From contig JABCPU010000314.1 in the NCBI GenBank assembly GCA_016800925.1, positions 1 to 64,000 of the forward strand: a DNA stretch of 64,000 nucleotides. The letters run 5' to 3'. The stretch is from Suillus spraguei (lineage: Eukaryota; Basidiomycota; Agaricomycetes; Boletales; Suillaceae). Of the stretch, positions 1 to 9,193 are shown piece after piece. The notes under the pieces were generated by a model that had not been told where the DNA came from, did no database searches, and saw nothing but the letters and a program-made list of their open reading frames with translations. The first letter of the stretch is position 1. Every line of letters starts with the position of its first letter. Both the position numbers and the translations under genes were made by a program.

Positions 1-163
1 TATAACTACTAGAGAGGAGTAGGTCCAGATATGGTGTAGTAGAGTAGTATAGACTACTCCGGACAAGGTCCGAATAGAAACAGACAGGATAAGACTACCA
101 AAGGTAGAGTCAGAGGTGAGTCAGATGAGAGACAGGAACAGACGAAGTCCAAAAAAGGATATA

Positions 164-1765
164 CAGTGGCTCAAAAAACTGTCCGCATGTTTTGGCATTT
201 TTCACTATCTATAATATTGTGTGAGAACAAACAAATGCCTCAAAAACATGCTTATACCACATTGTAGTATGGCTTCAGGGCTTTCATTTGAGCCCTACAC
301 CGTGGGAATCGGTGGAGATATGGTGGAGATACAAGGCTCACAAAATGGTGACTCATGCGGACAGTTTTTTTGACTCAAGTATTTTACAGTAATAACCAGG
401 TATTCTAGTATTTTGTATGACCTCCCTTGGCTTTAATTACTGCCTCTATCCTTCTAGGCATACTCTCAATTAATTTCTGGCAATCCTCAGCTGTGATCTT
501 CCCCATTCCACTGTTACTCTCTCCCAAAGCTCCCATACTCCTTTAGGGGGGTTTTCATAGGCTTGAAGCTTTTTCTTGAGTGTTCCCCAGAGATGTTCAA
601 TGACATTGAACATCAGGAGACTGTGCTGGCCAGTCAAGAACATTGATGTTATGTTCTTCAAACCATTCCCTAGCTCTTCTGGATGTGTGCTTGGGATCAT
701 TATCCTGTTGGAAAATGATATCTTCTTCATCAATCCCTGATTCTGCCAAGCTAGGCAGCAAGTGGTCATTTAAAATGTCCACATACTGCTCAGCATTCAT
801 CTTCCCCTCAACCTCAGCAAGCATTCCCACACCATTCCATCCCATACAGCCCCATACCATTAAAGAACCTCCTCCAAACTTGACAGTCCCATTAACCTCT
901 CTGTCTGTTAGGCCATCTCCCTTCTTTTTTCCATACATACACCTTCCCATCTGACCCAATCCTATTGATTTTGGTCTCATCTGACCATATAACACACTTC
1001 CAGTCCTCTACAGTCCAGTGTTGATGAGCTAAGGCAAAGGCTAGTCTTCTCTGCCTATGTTTGATGGAGAGAAGAGGCTTTTTCTTCTTTGTTACTGCCT
1101 TGAGAACATTCCTCACAGTTTGTGAAGAGACAGGGGTAGTGATGGTGGAATTGATATAATGGGTGGCTTGGACAGCATTATCAGCCTTTCCTGTAGTGAT
1201 ATGTTGGATAATAGCCCTTTTGTCAGTAGAGGTAAGCTTGGATGGACGTCCTCCACAAGAGTTTTCCTTGTCTGGGTGGCTTTCTTTGATGAACTTGGCC
1301 ACAGTGGACTTGCATACTCCAGTTCTAGAGGAAATTTGGCGAGCAGAGAAGCCAGCATAAGACAGAGAGAGGATATTATCTCTTTGAGCAGAGGAGATGG
1401 CTTTCATGGTGATTATGACTATGATACATGAGATATTCTGGTTTATATAGTTAGATATAGTCATAAAATAACATAATGACACCACTTTATAATTTATATA
1501 ATAGTGGCATGATTTTTATGGTGTCATAAATAATGATTTATATAGTTTTAATATACACTCAAAAAACTGTCCACATGAGTCATCATTTATAAGCCTTATA
1601 TCTCCACCATATCTCCCCCGATTCCCACGGTGTAGGGCTCAAATAAAAGCCCTGAAGCCATACTACAATGTGGTATAAGTATGTCCTTGAGGAATTTGTT
1701 CATTCTCACACAATATCATAGATAGTGAAAAATGTCAAAACATGCGGACAGTTTTTGAGCCACTG
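164..1765 (-). mobile_element. Tc1/mariner DNA transposon, DD34E type, non-autonomous by frameshift
   Basis: A 1602-bp element flanked by the TA dinucleotides at 162-163 and 1766-1767. Its ends are about 210-bp imperfect terminal inverted repeats (164 to about 376 and about 1557-1765), beginning CAGTGGCTCAAAAA. The target is a family-C LTR, and the uninterrupted sequence survives at about 57,918-57,945. Each terminal repeat carries the motif AACTGTCCGCATG at its outer end and an inverted copy at its inner end. The single gene inside is a broken Tc1 transposase on the minus strand. The complete ends and clean duplication make the boundaries reliable. Confidence 0.93.
405..1407 (-). pseudogene. 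Tc1/mariner transposase, frame-broken
   Basis: The transposase would bind the element's inverted repeats and perform cut-and-paste transposition. The likely start is the ATG at 1405-1407. The N-terminal part carries a helix-turn-helix region followed by a Tc1-type second DNA-binding half. The catalytic part shows the first aspartate in IWSDETK, the second in FQQDNDPKHT, and the glutamate in NVIEHLWGTLKKKL; D2 to E spacing is 34, so DD34E. The reading frame breaks near 985-1000 (after the KKEG stretch), near 610 (between SPD and NVIEHLW) and near 480-500. The last segment, read as QKLIESMPRRIEAVIKAKGG, ends at a TAG at 405-407. At least three frame shifts mean this copy cannot encode an intact enzyme, but its ends could still be mobilised by a relative. 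Confidence 0.9.
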
Positions 1766-2143
1766 TAGGACATTGGATCAAAGCTCTGGCCTAGGGAATG
1801 ATCTTATAGGTCTGAGTTGGAAGATTACAAGGGCCAGAGCCCAAGTGCATGAATGGAAACAGATTTATATAGACATGGTAACAGGATACAGAGTAGACAG
1901 AAGAATATACAGAAGTAGGAAAGTAATGATCAGACTGAGGTCTGCAGGAGTTGTACTACAAGTTTATATACTGTAGGTAGCATGCGGGAAGGCAAGTAAG
2001 GATAGTCTGAGGCTATGTCTGAGGCATGCGGAACACATTAGTAAGTACAACGGAACACAAGGCTATGAACTCGGAAATAAGACTTGTACAAAATATCTTA
2101 CCAAAACGGAAGTCGAGATAACCGAAAGCCAGACACAGGTATA

Positions 2144-2970
2144 CAGAATTTGGATAATTTCGGAACGTTGGTATCTCGTCCTGGAATTTCTTCTTCTGCT
2201 TTTCTTTTCCCATGCTTCTGTTCTTCTATTGGCCATTGCTCAATAGGTTCTTGGCCAACCCGATATTTGGGCTCAGATTTGTTCTTGCGCTTTTCTGCAC
2301 GGGGAATTGGTGATACTGCTCGCGGCAGTTGTACACGGGGAGTGAGGTCGGTAGTACATGGCATTTGTATTTCTGATTCAGGATTTTCAGGTATTGGAGG
2401 GATGACGAGGGATCTTGGAAGTCGGGAATGTTGCCATTTCTTAGAATGACAATTAAAGACTGGGGGCAATCCATTCTTCTTCCGATCCATATCCATATCA
2501 ATTTCGATTTCATCTGATTTTGTCGTTCGAGGAAGGATGAGTGTTTCAGCAGCCCAATCAATAGTTGGGTTCATTGCGCGTAGCCATGGAATTCCTAGAA
2601 GGACTTGATCTCTTCTTCCCAGTTTGGTGATATTGAATTTCCCATACATGGTTTGTTCATCGATTTTGACCACTAACAGGCAATAGTGCGTGATCGGTCC
2701 TCCTTTAATAAGAGTTCCATCTGCTGTAGTAACTCGAAACGGTGTTTTGAGTTTTCGTCGTGTGATTTGATGGAGTTTCACAAACTCCTCAGAAATAAAT
2801 GTTCCGGCCACTCCTGAATCTATAACGGCGGTAGTGTCAACGGATTTTAAGCGAGTATGTGAGTGGAGGGTGATAGGGACACGAAGTTCTTTTCTTTCAC
2901 CTACAGCGCATACAAGTCTTAGTAGTACATTGGGAGAAACATACGTTGAATCTTTGTTTCTCCAATTCAA
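2144..2970 (-). pseudogene. pol: Ty3/gypsy protease and start of pol, 3'-truncated
   Basis: The frame opens at the gag stop in the -1 register and encodes a retropepsin-like aspartic protease. The active-site motif is VIDSGVAGTFIS, about 50 residues in, followed by the region around LGIPWLRAMNP typical of fungal gypsy proteases. A basic, Lys/Glu-rich linker follows. Similarity to the right-hand copy stops after PKLSKF, where the sequence enters the LTR fragment; the open frame runs a few codons further into unrelated sequence. Reverse transcriptase, RNase H and integrase are absent, so this is a remnant. Confidence 0.85.
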
Positions 2971-3800
2971 AAATCCCCAACAATCTGCCTCACTGTTTCT
3001 TCATCTTCTTCTTCTTTGACTTCGGTTTGTCGGAGCGGTGTCTTCTTCTTTCTGTCAGGACAATTATGAATGTGATGTCCTGTCTTCTTGCATCCAAAGC
3101 ATCGTCCCTTCTTCATGCATTCAGATCTTTCCATATTGGAGATTCGATCTACGACCATTGCATTGGAATCACGGTTCGGAATGTACTGTGCATTTCCATA
3201 GTTCTTCTTCTTCTGTTGTGGAGCATGACGTGTCCTCATGGCTTGAAGACGATGATGGGAGTTGTCAATGGAAACACATTGCAGCACAACGTCTTGGAAT
3301 ACTTCTGAGACATCTCCTAGTGCGAAAAGCTTTGTAAGAATACCCCAATTCAGGCCATCTTGGAAGAATTGGATCTTTGTTGCATTATCGGTGATTTGAG
3401 CCTTGGCTGCAAGTGCCTCAAAGTCAGCGATATAGGTATGAAGATCTCCGCTTCCTTGTTTGAGATCCCGAAGTTTCGTGAGTGCGGTTCCTTTGGTGTC
3501 TACTGGGTTGAAGGCTTCTTTGAAGCTTTTCATAAAATCCACCATTGTTCCATAACCAACTTTTTGTCCAGAGGTGTCGGTTGATTGAGCATGGTCAAGG
3601 AATTGCTCTTTCCAGGATTTGGCATTCCTTTCAGTCATAAAGGATGTTATGAAAATGATCTTCTGCTTGTCGGTAGTGTAAAGCTTTTCATTGATGTCGA
3701 AGTGAAGATTGCATGACTGGATAAATTCGCGAGAATTGTCGCGATCTCCATCAAAAGTGGTTGGCTGACCGATCTTGTATTCATATTCTTTGGTCGTCAT
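2967..3800 (-). CDS. gag: Ty3/gypsy Gag with zinc knuckle (left copy)
   Basis: A 277-residue Gag forming the retrotransposon capsid. The N-terminal two thirds resemble the retrotransposon gag core, with segments such as TFDGDRDNSREFIQSC and WKEQFLDHA. A CCHC zinc knuckle follows (CFGCKKTGHHIHNC, about residues 236-249), for RNA binding. The frame is open. It ends in GAT TTT TGA, and the protease frame begins one base back over the same bases; the right-hand copy keeps the identical arrangement. Start is the ATG at 3800, about 180 bp after the LTR end. Confidence 0.85.
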   Translation of the reverse strand: MTTKEYEYKIGQPTTFDGDRDNSREFIQSCNLHFDINEKLYTTDKQKIIFITSFMTERNAKSWKEQFLDHAQSTDTSGQKVGYGTMVDFMKSFKEAFNPVDTKGTALTKLRDLKQGSGDLHTYIADFEALAAKAQITDNATKIQFFQDGLNWGILTKLFALGDVSEVFQDVVLQCVSIDNSHHRLQAMRTRHAPQQKKKNYGNAQYIPNRDSNAMVVDRISNMERSECMKKGRCFGCKKTGHHIHNCPDRKKKTPLRQTEVKEEEDEETVRQIVGDF

Positions 3801-3982
3801 ATTCGGTGATTCGTCTAGTGAGTTATACTTTCTCAGTGCCTACACGCGTTGTCTTGCTGTCCGTTAGGGCTTGTCTTCTGTCAGAGGGCTTCTCTTGACA
3901 ATCGGGTTTAGCATACGCGTACGCTATCAGAGTTTGGGGTCGAAGACTGGATAGTCGACGATCAAAATAGACTTTAATCTTT

Positions 3983-4456
3983 TGTTACGAACTGGGATGG
4001 CGTCACCAGCGACAGTGAAAAGACACAGCCGGTCTGCTGGGAAGTTCTACAATGTCCAGACAAGGACAAGGTGAAAGTACAAGGAACGAGTTCCGAGTAC
4101 GATCAACGGTTCGGCCTCAAAGACAAGTCTAAGAGGTTCTGCGAGAATAGAGACTAAGGCTAAGGAGTGCTTAGACTTAGAGACGATTCAAGACGACTTA
4201 GGTTGGAGACCTAAGCGAAGGAGATTCCAGGTAAGACCCAGTAAGATTAAAGTAAAGAATCTACTACAAGTACACTGTGCTTATATAGGTAGATATGTGC
4301 GCACAGACCAGGTAACCGTGAGAATGTAACTGCGTATCCTAATAAGGAAGGCATGTGTTGTACAGATGCGTTGAGCATATGAGTCGAAGTCATGTGACAT
4401 GATATACAAGTAAGAAGATAAAGGGAAAATGAATAGGGGCACGTACAACTGTAACA
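3983..4456 (-). repeat. Family-A LTR (5' LTR of left copy)
   Basis: A 474-bp LTR reading TGTTACAGTTGTACG...CAGTTCGTAACA on the minus strand. It carries a TATA-like box and, just downstream, ACTTTAATCTT (minus strand; plus-strand 4243-4253). The 11-nt complement lies immediately after the LTR at plus 3971-3981. This matches the other family-A LTRs at 10,269, 13,176, 58,577 and 60,344. Confidence 0.92.
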
Positions 4457-4460
4457 CCTA

Positions 4461-5029
4461 GACCTTAACAAACTTCACCAGTTCCTCCAAGAAGAGATGT
4501 CTGAAGCTCAGAAACGCTATCAAGGACCTGCGCACGCTAAAAGACCACCCACTCCAGACTTCCGGATTGGAGAACAAGTCTTCATCAAAGCCAAGTACTT
4601 CTGCTCCACTCGTCCGTCGAAGAAACTTTCGGAAAAGAATTTGGGACCATTTGAAATTATATCCCGCCCAGGTACTCATTCCTTTGCCATCCGACTTCTG
4701 GATTCTATGCATTCCATACATCCTGTATTCCATGTCTTGCAGTTAGAGCCAGCGATTCCGAACACCATTCATAATCGCATCCAACCTCCTCCGCCACCAG
4801 TCGAAGTCGACGGAGAACCGGAGTATGAGATATGATATCCGAAATCCTGGACTCTAAACTGGACCATTGTAGACACCATTGTCAACTCCTATACCTCGTC
4901 CATTGGTCTGGATACAAAGGAACGGACGAAGAAACTTCCTGGTTACTTGCCACAGAACTCGGAAACGCATCGGATCTTGTAGCAGATTTCCACTCAGCAT
5001 ATCCGGACAAACCTGGTCCCATTGCTTGA
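4461..5029 (+). pseudogene. pol: Gypsy integrase C-terminus and chromodomain, frame-broken
   Basis: The first segment (to about 4835) matches the end of fungal gypsy integrases. It has AQKRYQGPA, FRIGEQVFIKAKYF, RPSKKLSEKNLGPFEI (a GPF/Y-type module) and HPVFHVLQLEP. The second segment (about 4835-5029) is a chromodomain with LYLVHWSGY and ATELGNASDLVADFH. The frames are offset at 4827-4841, where GATAT occurs twice in tandem; removing one copy would put EYEI and SEILDSK in one frame. The upstream catalytic core is lost, so this is a dead fragment. Confidence 0.85.
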
Positions 5030-5086
5030 AAAGTACATAACGAAATATAAGTACATTGAGGGCAGTAACGGAAATCCAGATCTGGA

Positions 5087-6080
5087 CTAAGCGCCAGTCT
5101 CCATTTCACCTCTGGCACCTCCAGTCTCTTCCCCAGTCCCATCCGCCATCTCTCCTCCAGTCTCATCCGCCACCTCTTCCCCAATCTCCTCACCAGCGCC
5201 ATCCTTGTCAGATCTGGCAGAAATGGAAAGCCTAAATCCGGTCTGGATTTCCTCGATGAGCAGGGCCTGGAATTCCCTCTGTTGCTGGAGGAAGGCCTCC
5301 ATGGTAGAGCTCATCCACTCCATGGCAATCTGACTCCCTTCTGCCACCGCAATACCATCTTGGAGAAGTCCATTGGTCTGTGCCAGCTCAGCAATGATGC
5401 CATTAGCAGCGGCCACCCAAGCCTGATCATCGTACTCCACAACATCCCCATCCATACCTTCGATAGTGACCGGATTAGAGAAGACATCCGCATCCGCCAC
5501 ATCTGGAGTAGGACTCCTCTGACAGCGCTTGCCTTTGCCCTTCGGAGATGGAGTACCAGCAGGACACTGCCTCTTCTGGCCCTTGGGTCCCTTTACAAAT
5601 CTGGGCCTTCCAGGACAGGTGGCCTTCCGACAGACGTCACAGGACTTGATCTAGGAATGTCAAAATCAGCGGATCTGAAGGTTTTCGGACGACTCACAAG
5701 GCATTCTTCTCAGCATCACCCCACTGACACATCCAGTCCTTAGTGATGCAATGGGAGCAGTACCCATCCTTTGCCCTGGATGCAGGAGCAGCCTTGGCCT
5801 TGCCAATCCATTAGTATCCGGATCTGGAAGAGTCCACATCACTCACCCAAGCCTCAATCAGAGCCCTCCGTCTCTTTTCCTCCATTTCCCTCCAGATCTC
5901 CGCCAACTCAATCTGCTTCAACTCCTCCTGCCTTTTCCACTCCTCCACCTCTTTCTGCTTCTGTTCCACCTTGGCTTCCGCTGCAGCCTTAGCAGCAGCC
6001 AGTTGCTGTTCCAGATCTGCCACAATGTTGGCAGCAGTCTTAGGGGCACCGGATTTCTTTCCAGACATGTTTAAAAGCAA
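5087..6080 (-). CDS. Antisense gene in the 3' region of chromovirus B, unknown function
   Basis: Minus-strand coding segments lie between the chromodomain and the 3' LTR. The first (6080-5811) starts with MSGKKSGAP preceded by a few residues. It is a charged, Ala/Glu/Lys-rich stretch likely to form a coiled coil. The middle (about 5825-5590) encodes CSHCITKDWMCQWG and, after a possible intron starting GTGAGT at about 5702, CDVCRKATCPGRP. This is a Cys cluster that could bind zinc. The last part (5500-5087) is acidic and Gly-rich. I recall similar antisense proteins in other mushroom gypsy elements but cannot confirm this here. The exact splice joining the middle to the last part does not keep frame with the obvious sites, so the model is approximate. 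Confidence 0.5.
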
Positions 6081-6262
6081 GTTTTGTTAACAAAAATATG
6101 AAGTGGGGTAGGAATCACTTCGGATGTCTGACGTCCGTATATCTGTCAGATTACAGACTCAGCACTACAACCATCAAACTTCTCCATCATCCCACATTAA
6201 TCTTGTCCGATCCGAATCAATGCTTCCTGTGCCTCAGGGGTTTGGCCCTAAAGGGGGGATAC

Positions 6263-7031
6263 TGTCATATACCATACTTCTGATCTCAGATCCGACCATA
6301 TCCGATCAGATCTGATCGATTCTATTTCCGTCTGGTCCACAGATCCTGTCCGGATTGCTCATCCGAATGTGCTCACTTCTTGCACTCTATCTCCCTTGTG
6401 TATATCTGCATTATCTCCTTTCGTCACTTATCCTGTTTCCGGTACTCCGGGTGTGTATAGTTACATCCTGTGTCACTGATCTGTTACCTGTGTTTCATTT
6501 CCGATTTGTGCTTACTGATCCACTGTGCATTAACTAATAGACTTCCATTACACTTCATACATAGCCCTCAGTCATGGACTTGTTGATTATCTGTCTTAGA
6601 TACTTACCATATATAAACCACTTGTAGATCTCCGTAGAACCTTAGTTCGAATATCATCTTAGATTCTGCTCATTCTGTTTCCTCCGGACTTGAGACACTC
6701 TCCGCTCTAAGTCATCTTCCGAGACTTAGGATTGATTCCTATAGTCTATATCTCCAACTCTATCTTCGGATAGTCTACCTCTGTCAGTTGCTAGTTAGGA
6801 ATCCATTCCGAAGCTAGCCTTAATCCTCTTTCCATCCCTATGCTCCAGATAACCTTCGGACGTACCATATCCGATACCTTTGGACATCTGGATCCGCCAT
6901 GCAACTCCTTCCGGATCTTCGGACATATATCTCCTCTCTGAAATAAGGGGCATTACTCGGACAAGGGGCACAGTGCATGAACTGAGGCCAAAGCCCTTCA
7001 GATCTTTCACCCCTTGAGTACGGTCTTAACA
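6263..7031 (+). repeat. Family-B LTR (3' LTR)
   Basis: It starts TGTCATATACCATACTTC directly after a polypurine tract (AAAGGGGGGAT) and ends CTTAACA. A TATA-like box, ATATATAAACC, lies at about 6610. It is similar along its length to 58,812-59,566 and, in reverse, to 7089-7798. Confidence 0.9.
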
Positions 7032-7088
7032 GTCAGCATCATCATTATCATCATCATCAGAGTCTGGGATCACCCTAGACTTGATAGC

Positions 7089-7798
7089 TGTTAAGACCAT
7101 ACTCAAAGGTAATGGATCTGAAGGGCTTTGGCCTCAGTTCATACACTGTGCCCCTTTCCCAAGTATTGCCCCTTAATTCGGAAGGAAGATATACATCCAA
7201 AGGTAATGGATATGTTACATCTGAAGGATATCTGGAATGTAGGAATGGAACAAGGTATAAGACTAGTGTCGGACAGTGTCCTAATTAGAAACTAACAGAA
7301 ATAGACTACCCAAAGGTAGAGTCAGAGATATAGACTATAGGAATTAATCCTAAGTCTCGGAGGATGACTAGAGGCGGAAGGAACTCAAGTCCAGAGGAAC
7401 AGAATGAGCAGAATCTAAGATGATATCTGAACTGAGGTTCTACGGAGGTTTACATGTAGGTTATATACTATAGGTACAGAATGTTCAATCACCCAGGTCC
7501 GAAGGCTATGTGCAAGTATGATGAAAGTTCATCAGTATGTACATATGTTAGGTCAGTAAGCATGAGTTGGAAATGAAACATATGTAATGGATCAATAAGC
7601 AGAACAGAATGTAAAGATAACTGAAATACTGCACACAGCAAAGATACCGAAAGGAGATAGACACTGGATTAATAGTGGTGATAGAAGTTGAGATGTAGGA
7701 AGGTTCGCATCTGTGAACTGGAACAGATCTGTGGACCAGATGGAAGCAGAATCGATCTGATCTGATCTGATCAGGTATCAGAAGTATGGTATATGACA
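7089..7798 (-). repeat. Solo family-B LTR with ATAGC target duplication
   Basis: This is the reverse-oriented LTR TGTTAAGACC...GGTATATGACA. It is flanked by ATAGC at 7084-7088 and ATAGC at 7799-7803, a perfect 5-bp duplication. It therefore inserted as a separate event and later lost its internal region by LTR recombination. It lies 57 bp from the plus-oriented B LTR, giving a large inverted pair. Confidence 0.92.
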
Positions 7799-7973
7799 AT
7801 AGCAGGCAAAGAAGGAGGGGACATACAAGGTACTGGCAAGTACATTGATTCTGTCATTATGCACACACAATTGTCACCTCTCCCTGCAGTTGACTGCAGA
7901 TGTGACTTCTGATGAATTTTTAACATATATTTTCTTGCTGTTTGTTCATTCTCTCTTATTTGTTTTATTAATG

Positions 7974-8600
7974 CTACTGTATGATTGCTGGGGATGATGA
8001 AGTGGACGCTTCAGATGCCTTATTAGCATTCATACCACCTTTTCTGCAGTCCTTATTGCTCTTATAGTGATCCTTAGCACTCTTAAGGTTAGTGCATTTG
8101 TGGGTGCAGTGCCCTTGTTTTTCACAGTACCAGCAGGTGACTGAAGTGCCACATTTGCACTCTCCAGACGCAGTATACAGTGCTACATCGCTCCCAGAAC
8201 CCTCAGGACGTCTCCTCCTTTGAGTCTCCTCTACCAAGAAAGCTGCCTTTAACTCCTCCTTGTCTAGGGACTTCAGTAACATCAAGGAGGACGCAAAATT
8301 GGAGTATTCCTCGCCCAGAGAACGAACCATAGCCATGCAGACAAGCTCCTGGTCAAGTTCCTTGATGGTATAGGGCTTGGTAGAGTCTGAGGGGCGCAAT
8401 TCCTGGACTTTGGACATCCCATCTTCAATCCTGGCAATGAGAGTGCTCAAGGACTCATCAGGTTGCTTTCTGATGGAGAAGAAGTCATCCCAGGCATTGA
8501 AACGCGCTCCAGGATGCTTCTGGAGGTGGGTAGATGCGAGGGTAGTCCAAATCTTGACAGGGTCATCCTGAACAGAGTCTATATGGGTCCTTTGCTCCAC
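7974..8600 (-). pseudogene. gag: Copia-like Gag fragment with zinc knuckle
   Basis: A 208-residue open stretch resembles the gag (UBN2-type) region of Ty1/copia elements. Supporting segments include AWDDFFSIRKQPDESLSTLIARIEDGM and LVCMAMVRSLGEEYSNFASSL in shortened form, then a CCHC knuckle CWYCEKQGHCTHKC at about residues 157-170. The coding sense appears to continue upstream to about 8640 in another frame. No protease, integrase or reverse transcriptase follows on the minus side; the sequence runs into the solo B LTR. It is a gag-only remnant. Confidence 0.7.
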
Positions 8601-8640
8601 AGAACATGCGAGTACAGCTCTTGGTAGAACTCAAGGTAAT

Positions 8641-9193
8641 AGCAGTCTTTGCTGATTTTCAGCGAAAGAAAGCTAGAGAATAATAGTGGGGAGGCTGGTG
8701 CACCTAGGAGGCAAGAGGAGCGAAAATGCGGACTATGTCATCCAAAGACAATGAACTTCCAACAATCTTTCAACACAGTAACCCAAAAAGCTCAACACAA
8801 CTCTCTCCAATGGGTTCCTTAGGCCTTTGAAGGGTGGGGAAACAGATAGGAGTGGTTTAGGGCGAGTGGTAGGTTGGTGGTGCTGGTGGTAGATTGGGCT
8901 GCTAAAGCACAGGGCTCATAACCTATTTGAAGTCAAGCTGAGAGTTCAGAGTCAATGCACACATATATTAAGTATCTATATAAAATGTATCATACCTGAG
9001 AGTTCAGAGTCAATGCACAAGGCATATAAGACTATGAACTCTGACTATGGACGAGTTTATGTAAATAAATGTAAACAATGCCTATCATGGTAATGTCCTT
9101 AAAGTGTCCCAAAAGTGCGGTCATTGAAGTGTCCTCAATGTCTCGAAAGTGTACTGAAAGTCCTGAAAGTCCTTGAACTAATTAAGTGCGAAG
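8641..9193. other. Non-coding stretch with short direct repeats
   Basis: No gene seen. The 20-base phrase CTGAGAGTTCAGAGTCAATG occurs twice, near 8938 and 8997. A run rich in 'aaagt' and 'gtcct' words lies at 9098-9180. It may be residue of the flanking transposons. Confidence 0.4.

Larger units (their letters stand above)
1..2143 (-). repeat. Partial family-C LTR, split by a Tc1/mariner insertion
   Basis: Bases 1-163 and 1766 to about 2143 are together collinear with about 57,775-58,303, which is part of the long LTR at 57,091-58,576. Shared stretches include the 'agactactccggacaaggtc' block and a 'caggagttgtactacaag' block. The two halves are separated only by the element at 164-1765. The similarity ends at 'acaggta', where the truncated gypsy gag-pol on the minus strand begins. 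The fragment is incomplete on its left because the window starts inside it. It has no coding content. Orientation is inferred from the complete copy, whose termini read TGTCATATACC...CGTAACA on the minus strand. Confidence 0.8.
2144..4456 (-). mobile_element. Truncated Ty3/gypsy element, family A (left copy)
   Basis: Read on the minus strand this is LTR (4456-3983), primer-binding site, gag, and the start of protease-pol, ending abruptly at about 2144 against a family-C LTR fragment. The reverse transcriptase, integrase and 3' LTR are missing. Gag and protease are collinear with the plus-strand copy at 60,344-64,000 and differ mainly by substitutions. Its outer end (4456) abuts the integrase C-terminus of a different, plus-strand chromovirus, so it probably inserted into that element. 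The 5-bp target duplication cannot be tested because one end is gone. Confidence 0.88.
4457..7031 (+). mobile_element. 3' part of a chromodomain Ty3/gypsy element (family B)
   Basis: In order this contains the integrase C-terminus, a chromodomain, a roughly 1.2 kb downstream region with an antisense Cys-containing gene, a purine tract ending GGGGGGAT, and a 769-bp 3' LTR (6263-7031). Everything upstream of the integrase C-terminus is missing because the family-A LTR ends at 4456. A chromodomain after the integrase places it among chromoviruses, whose integrases are known to target chromatin. Confidence 0.82.

Noticed and set aside
7032..7088. ATCATCATT-rich spacer as a regulatory element or microsatellite of interest
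   Set aside because: It is only 57 bp of simple-sequence-like DNA between two LTRs, with no other support.
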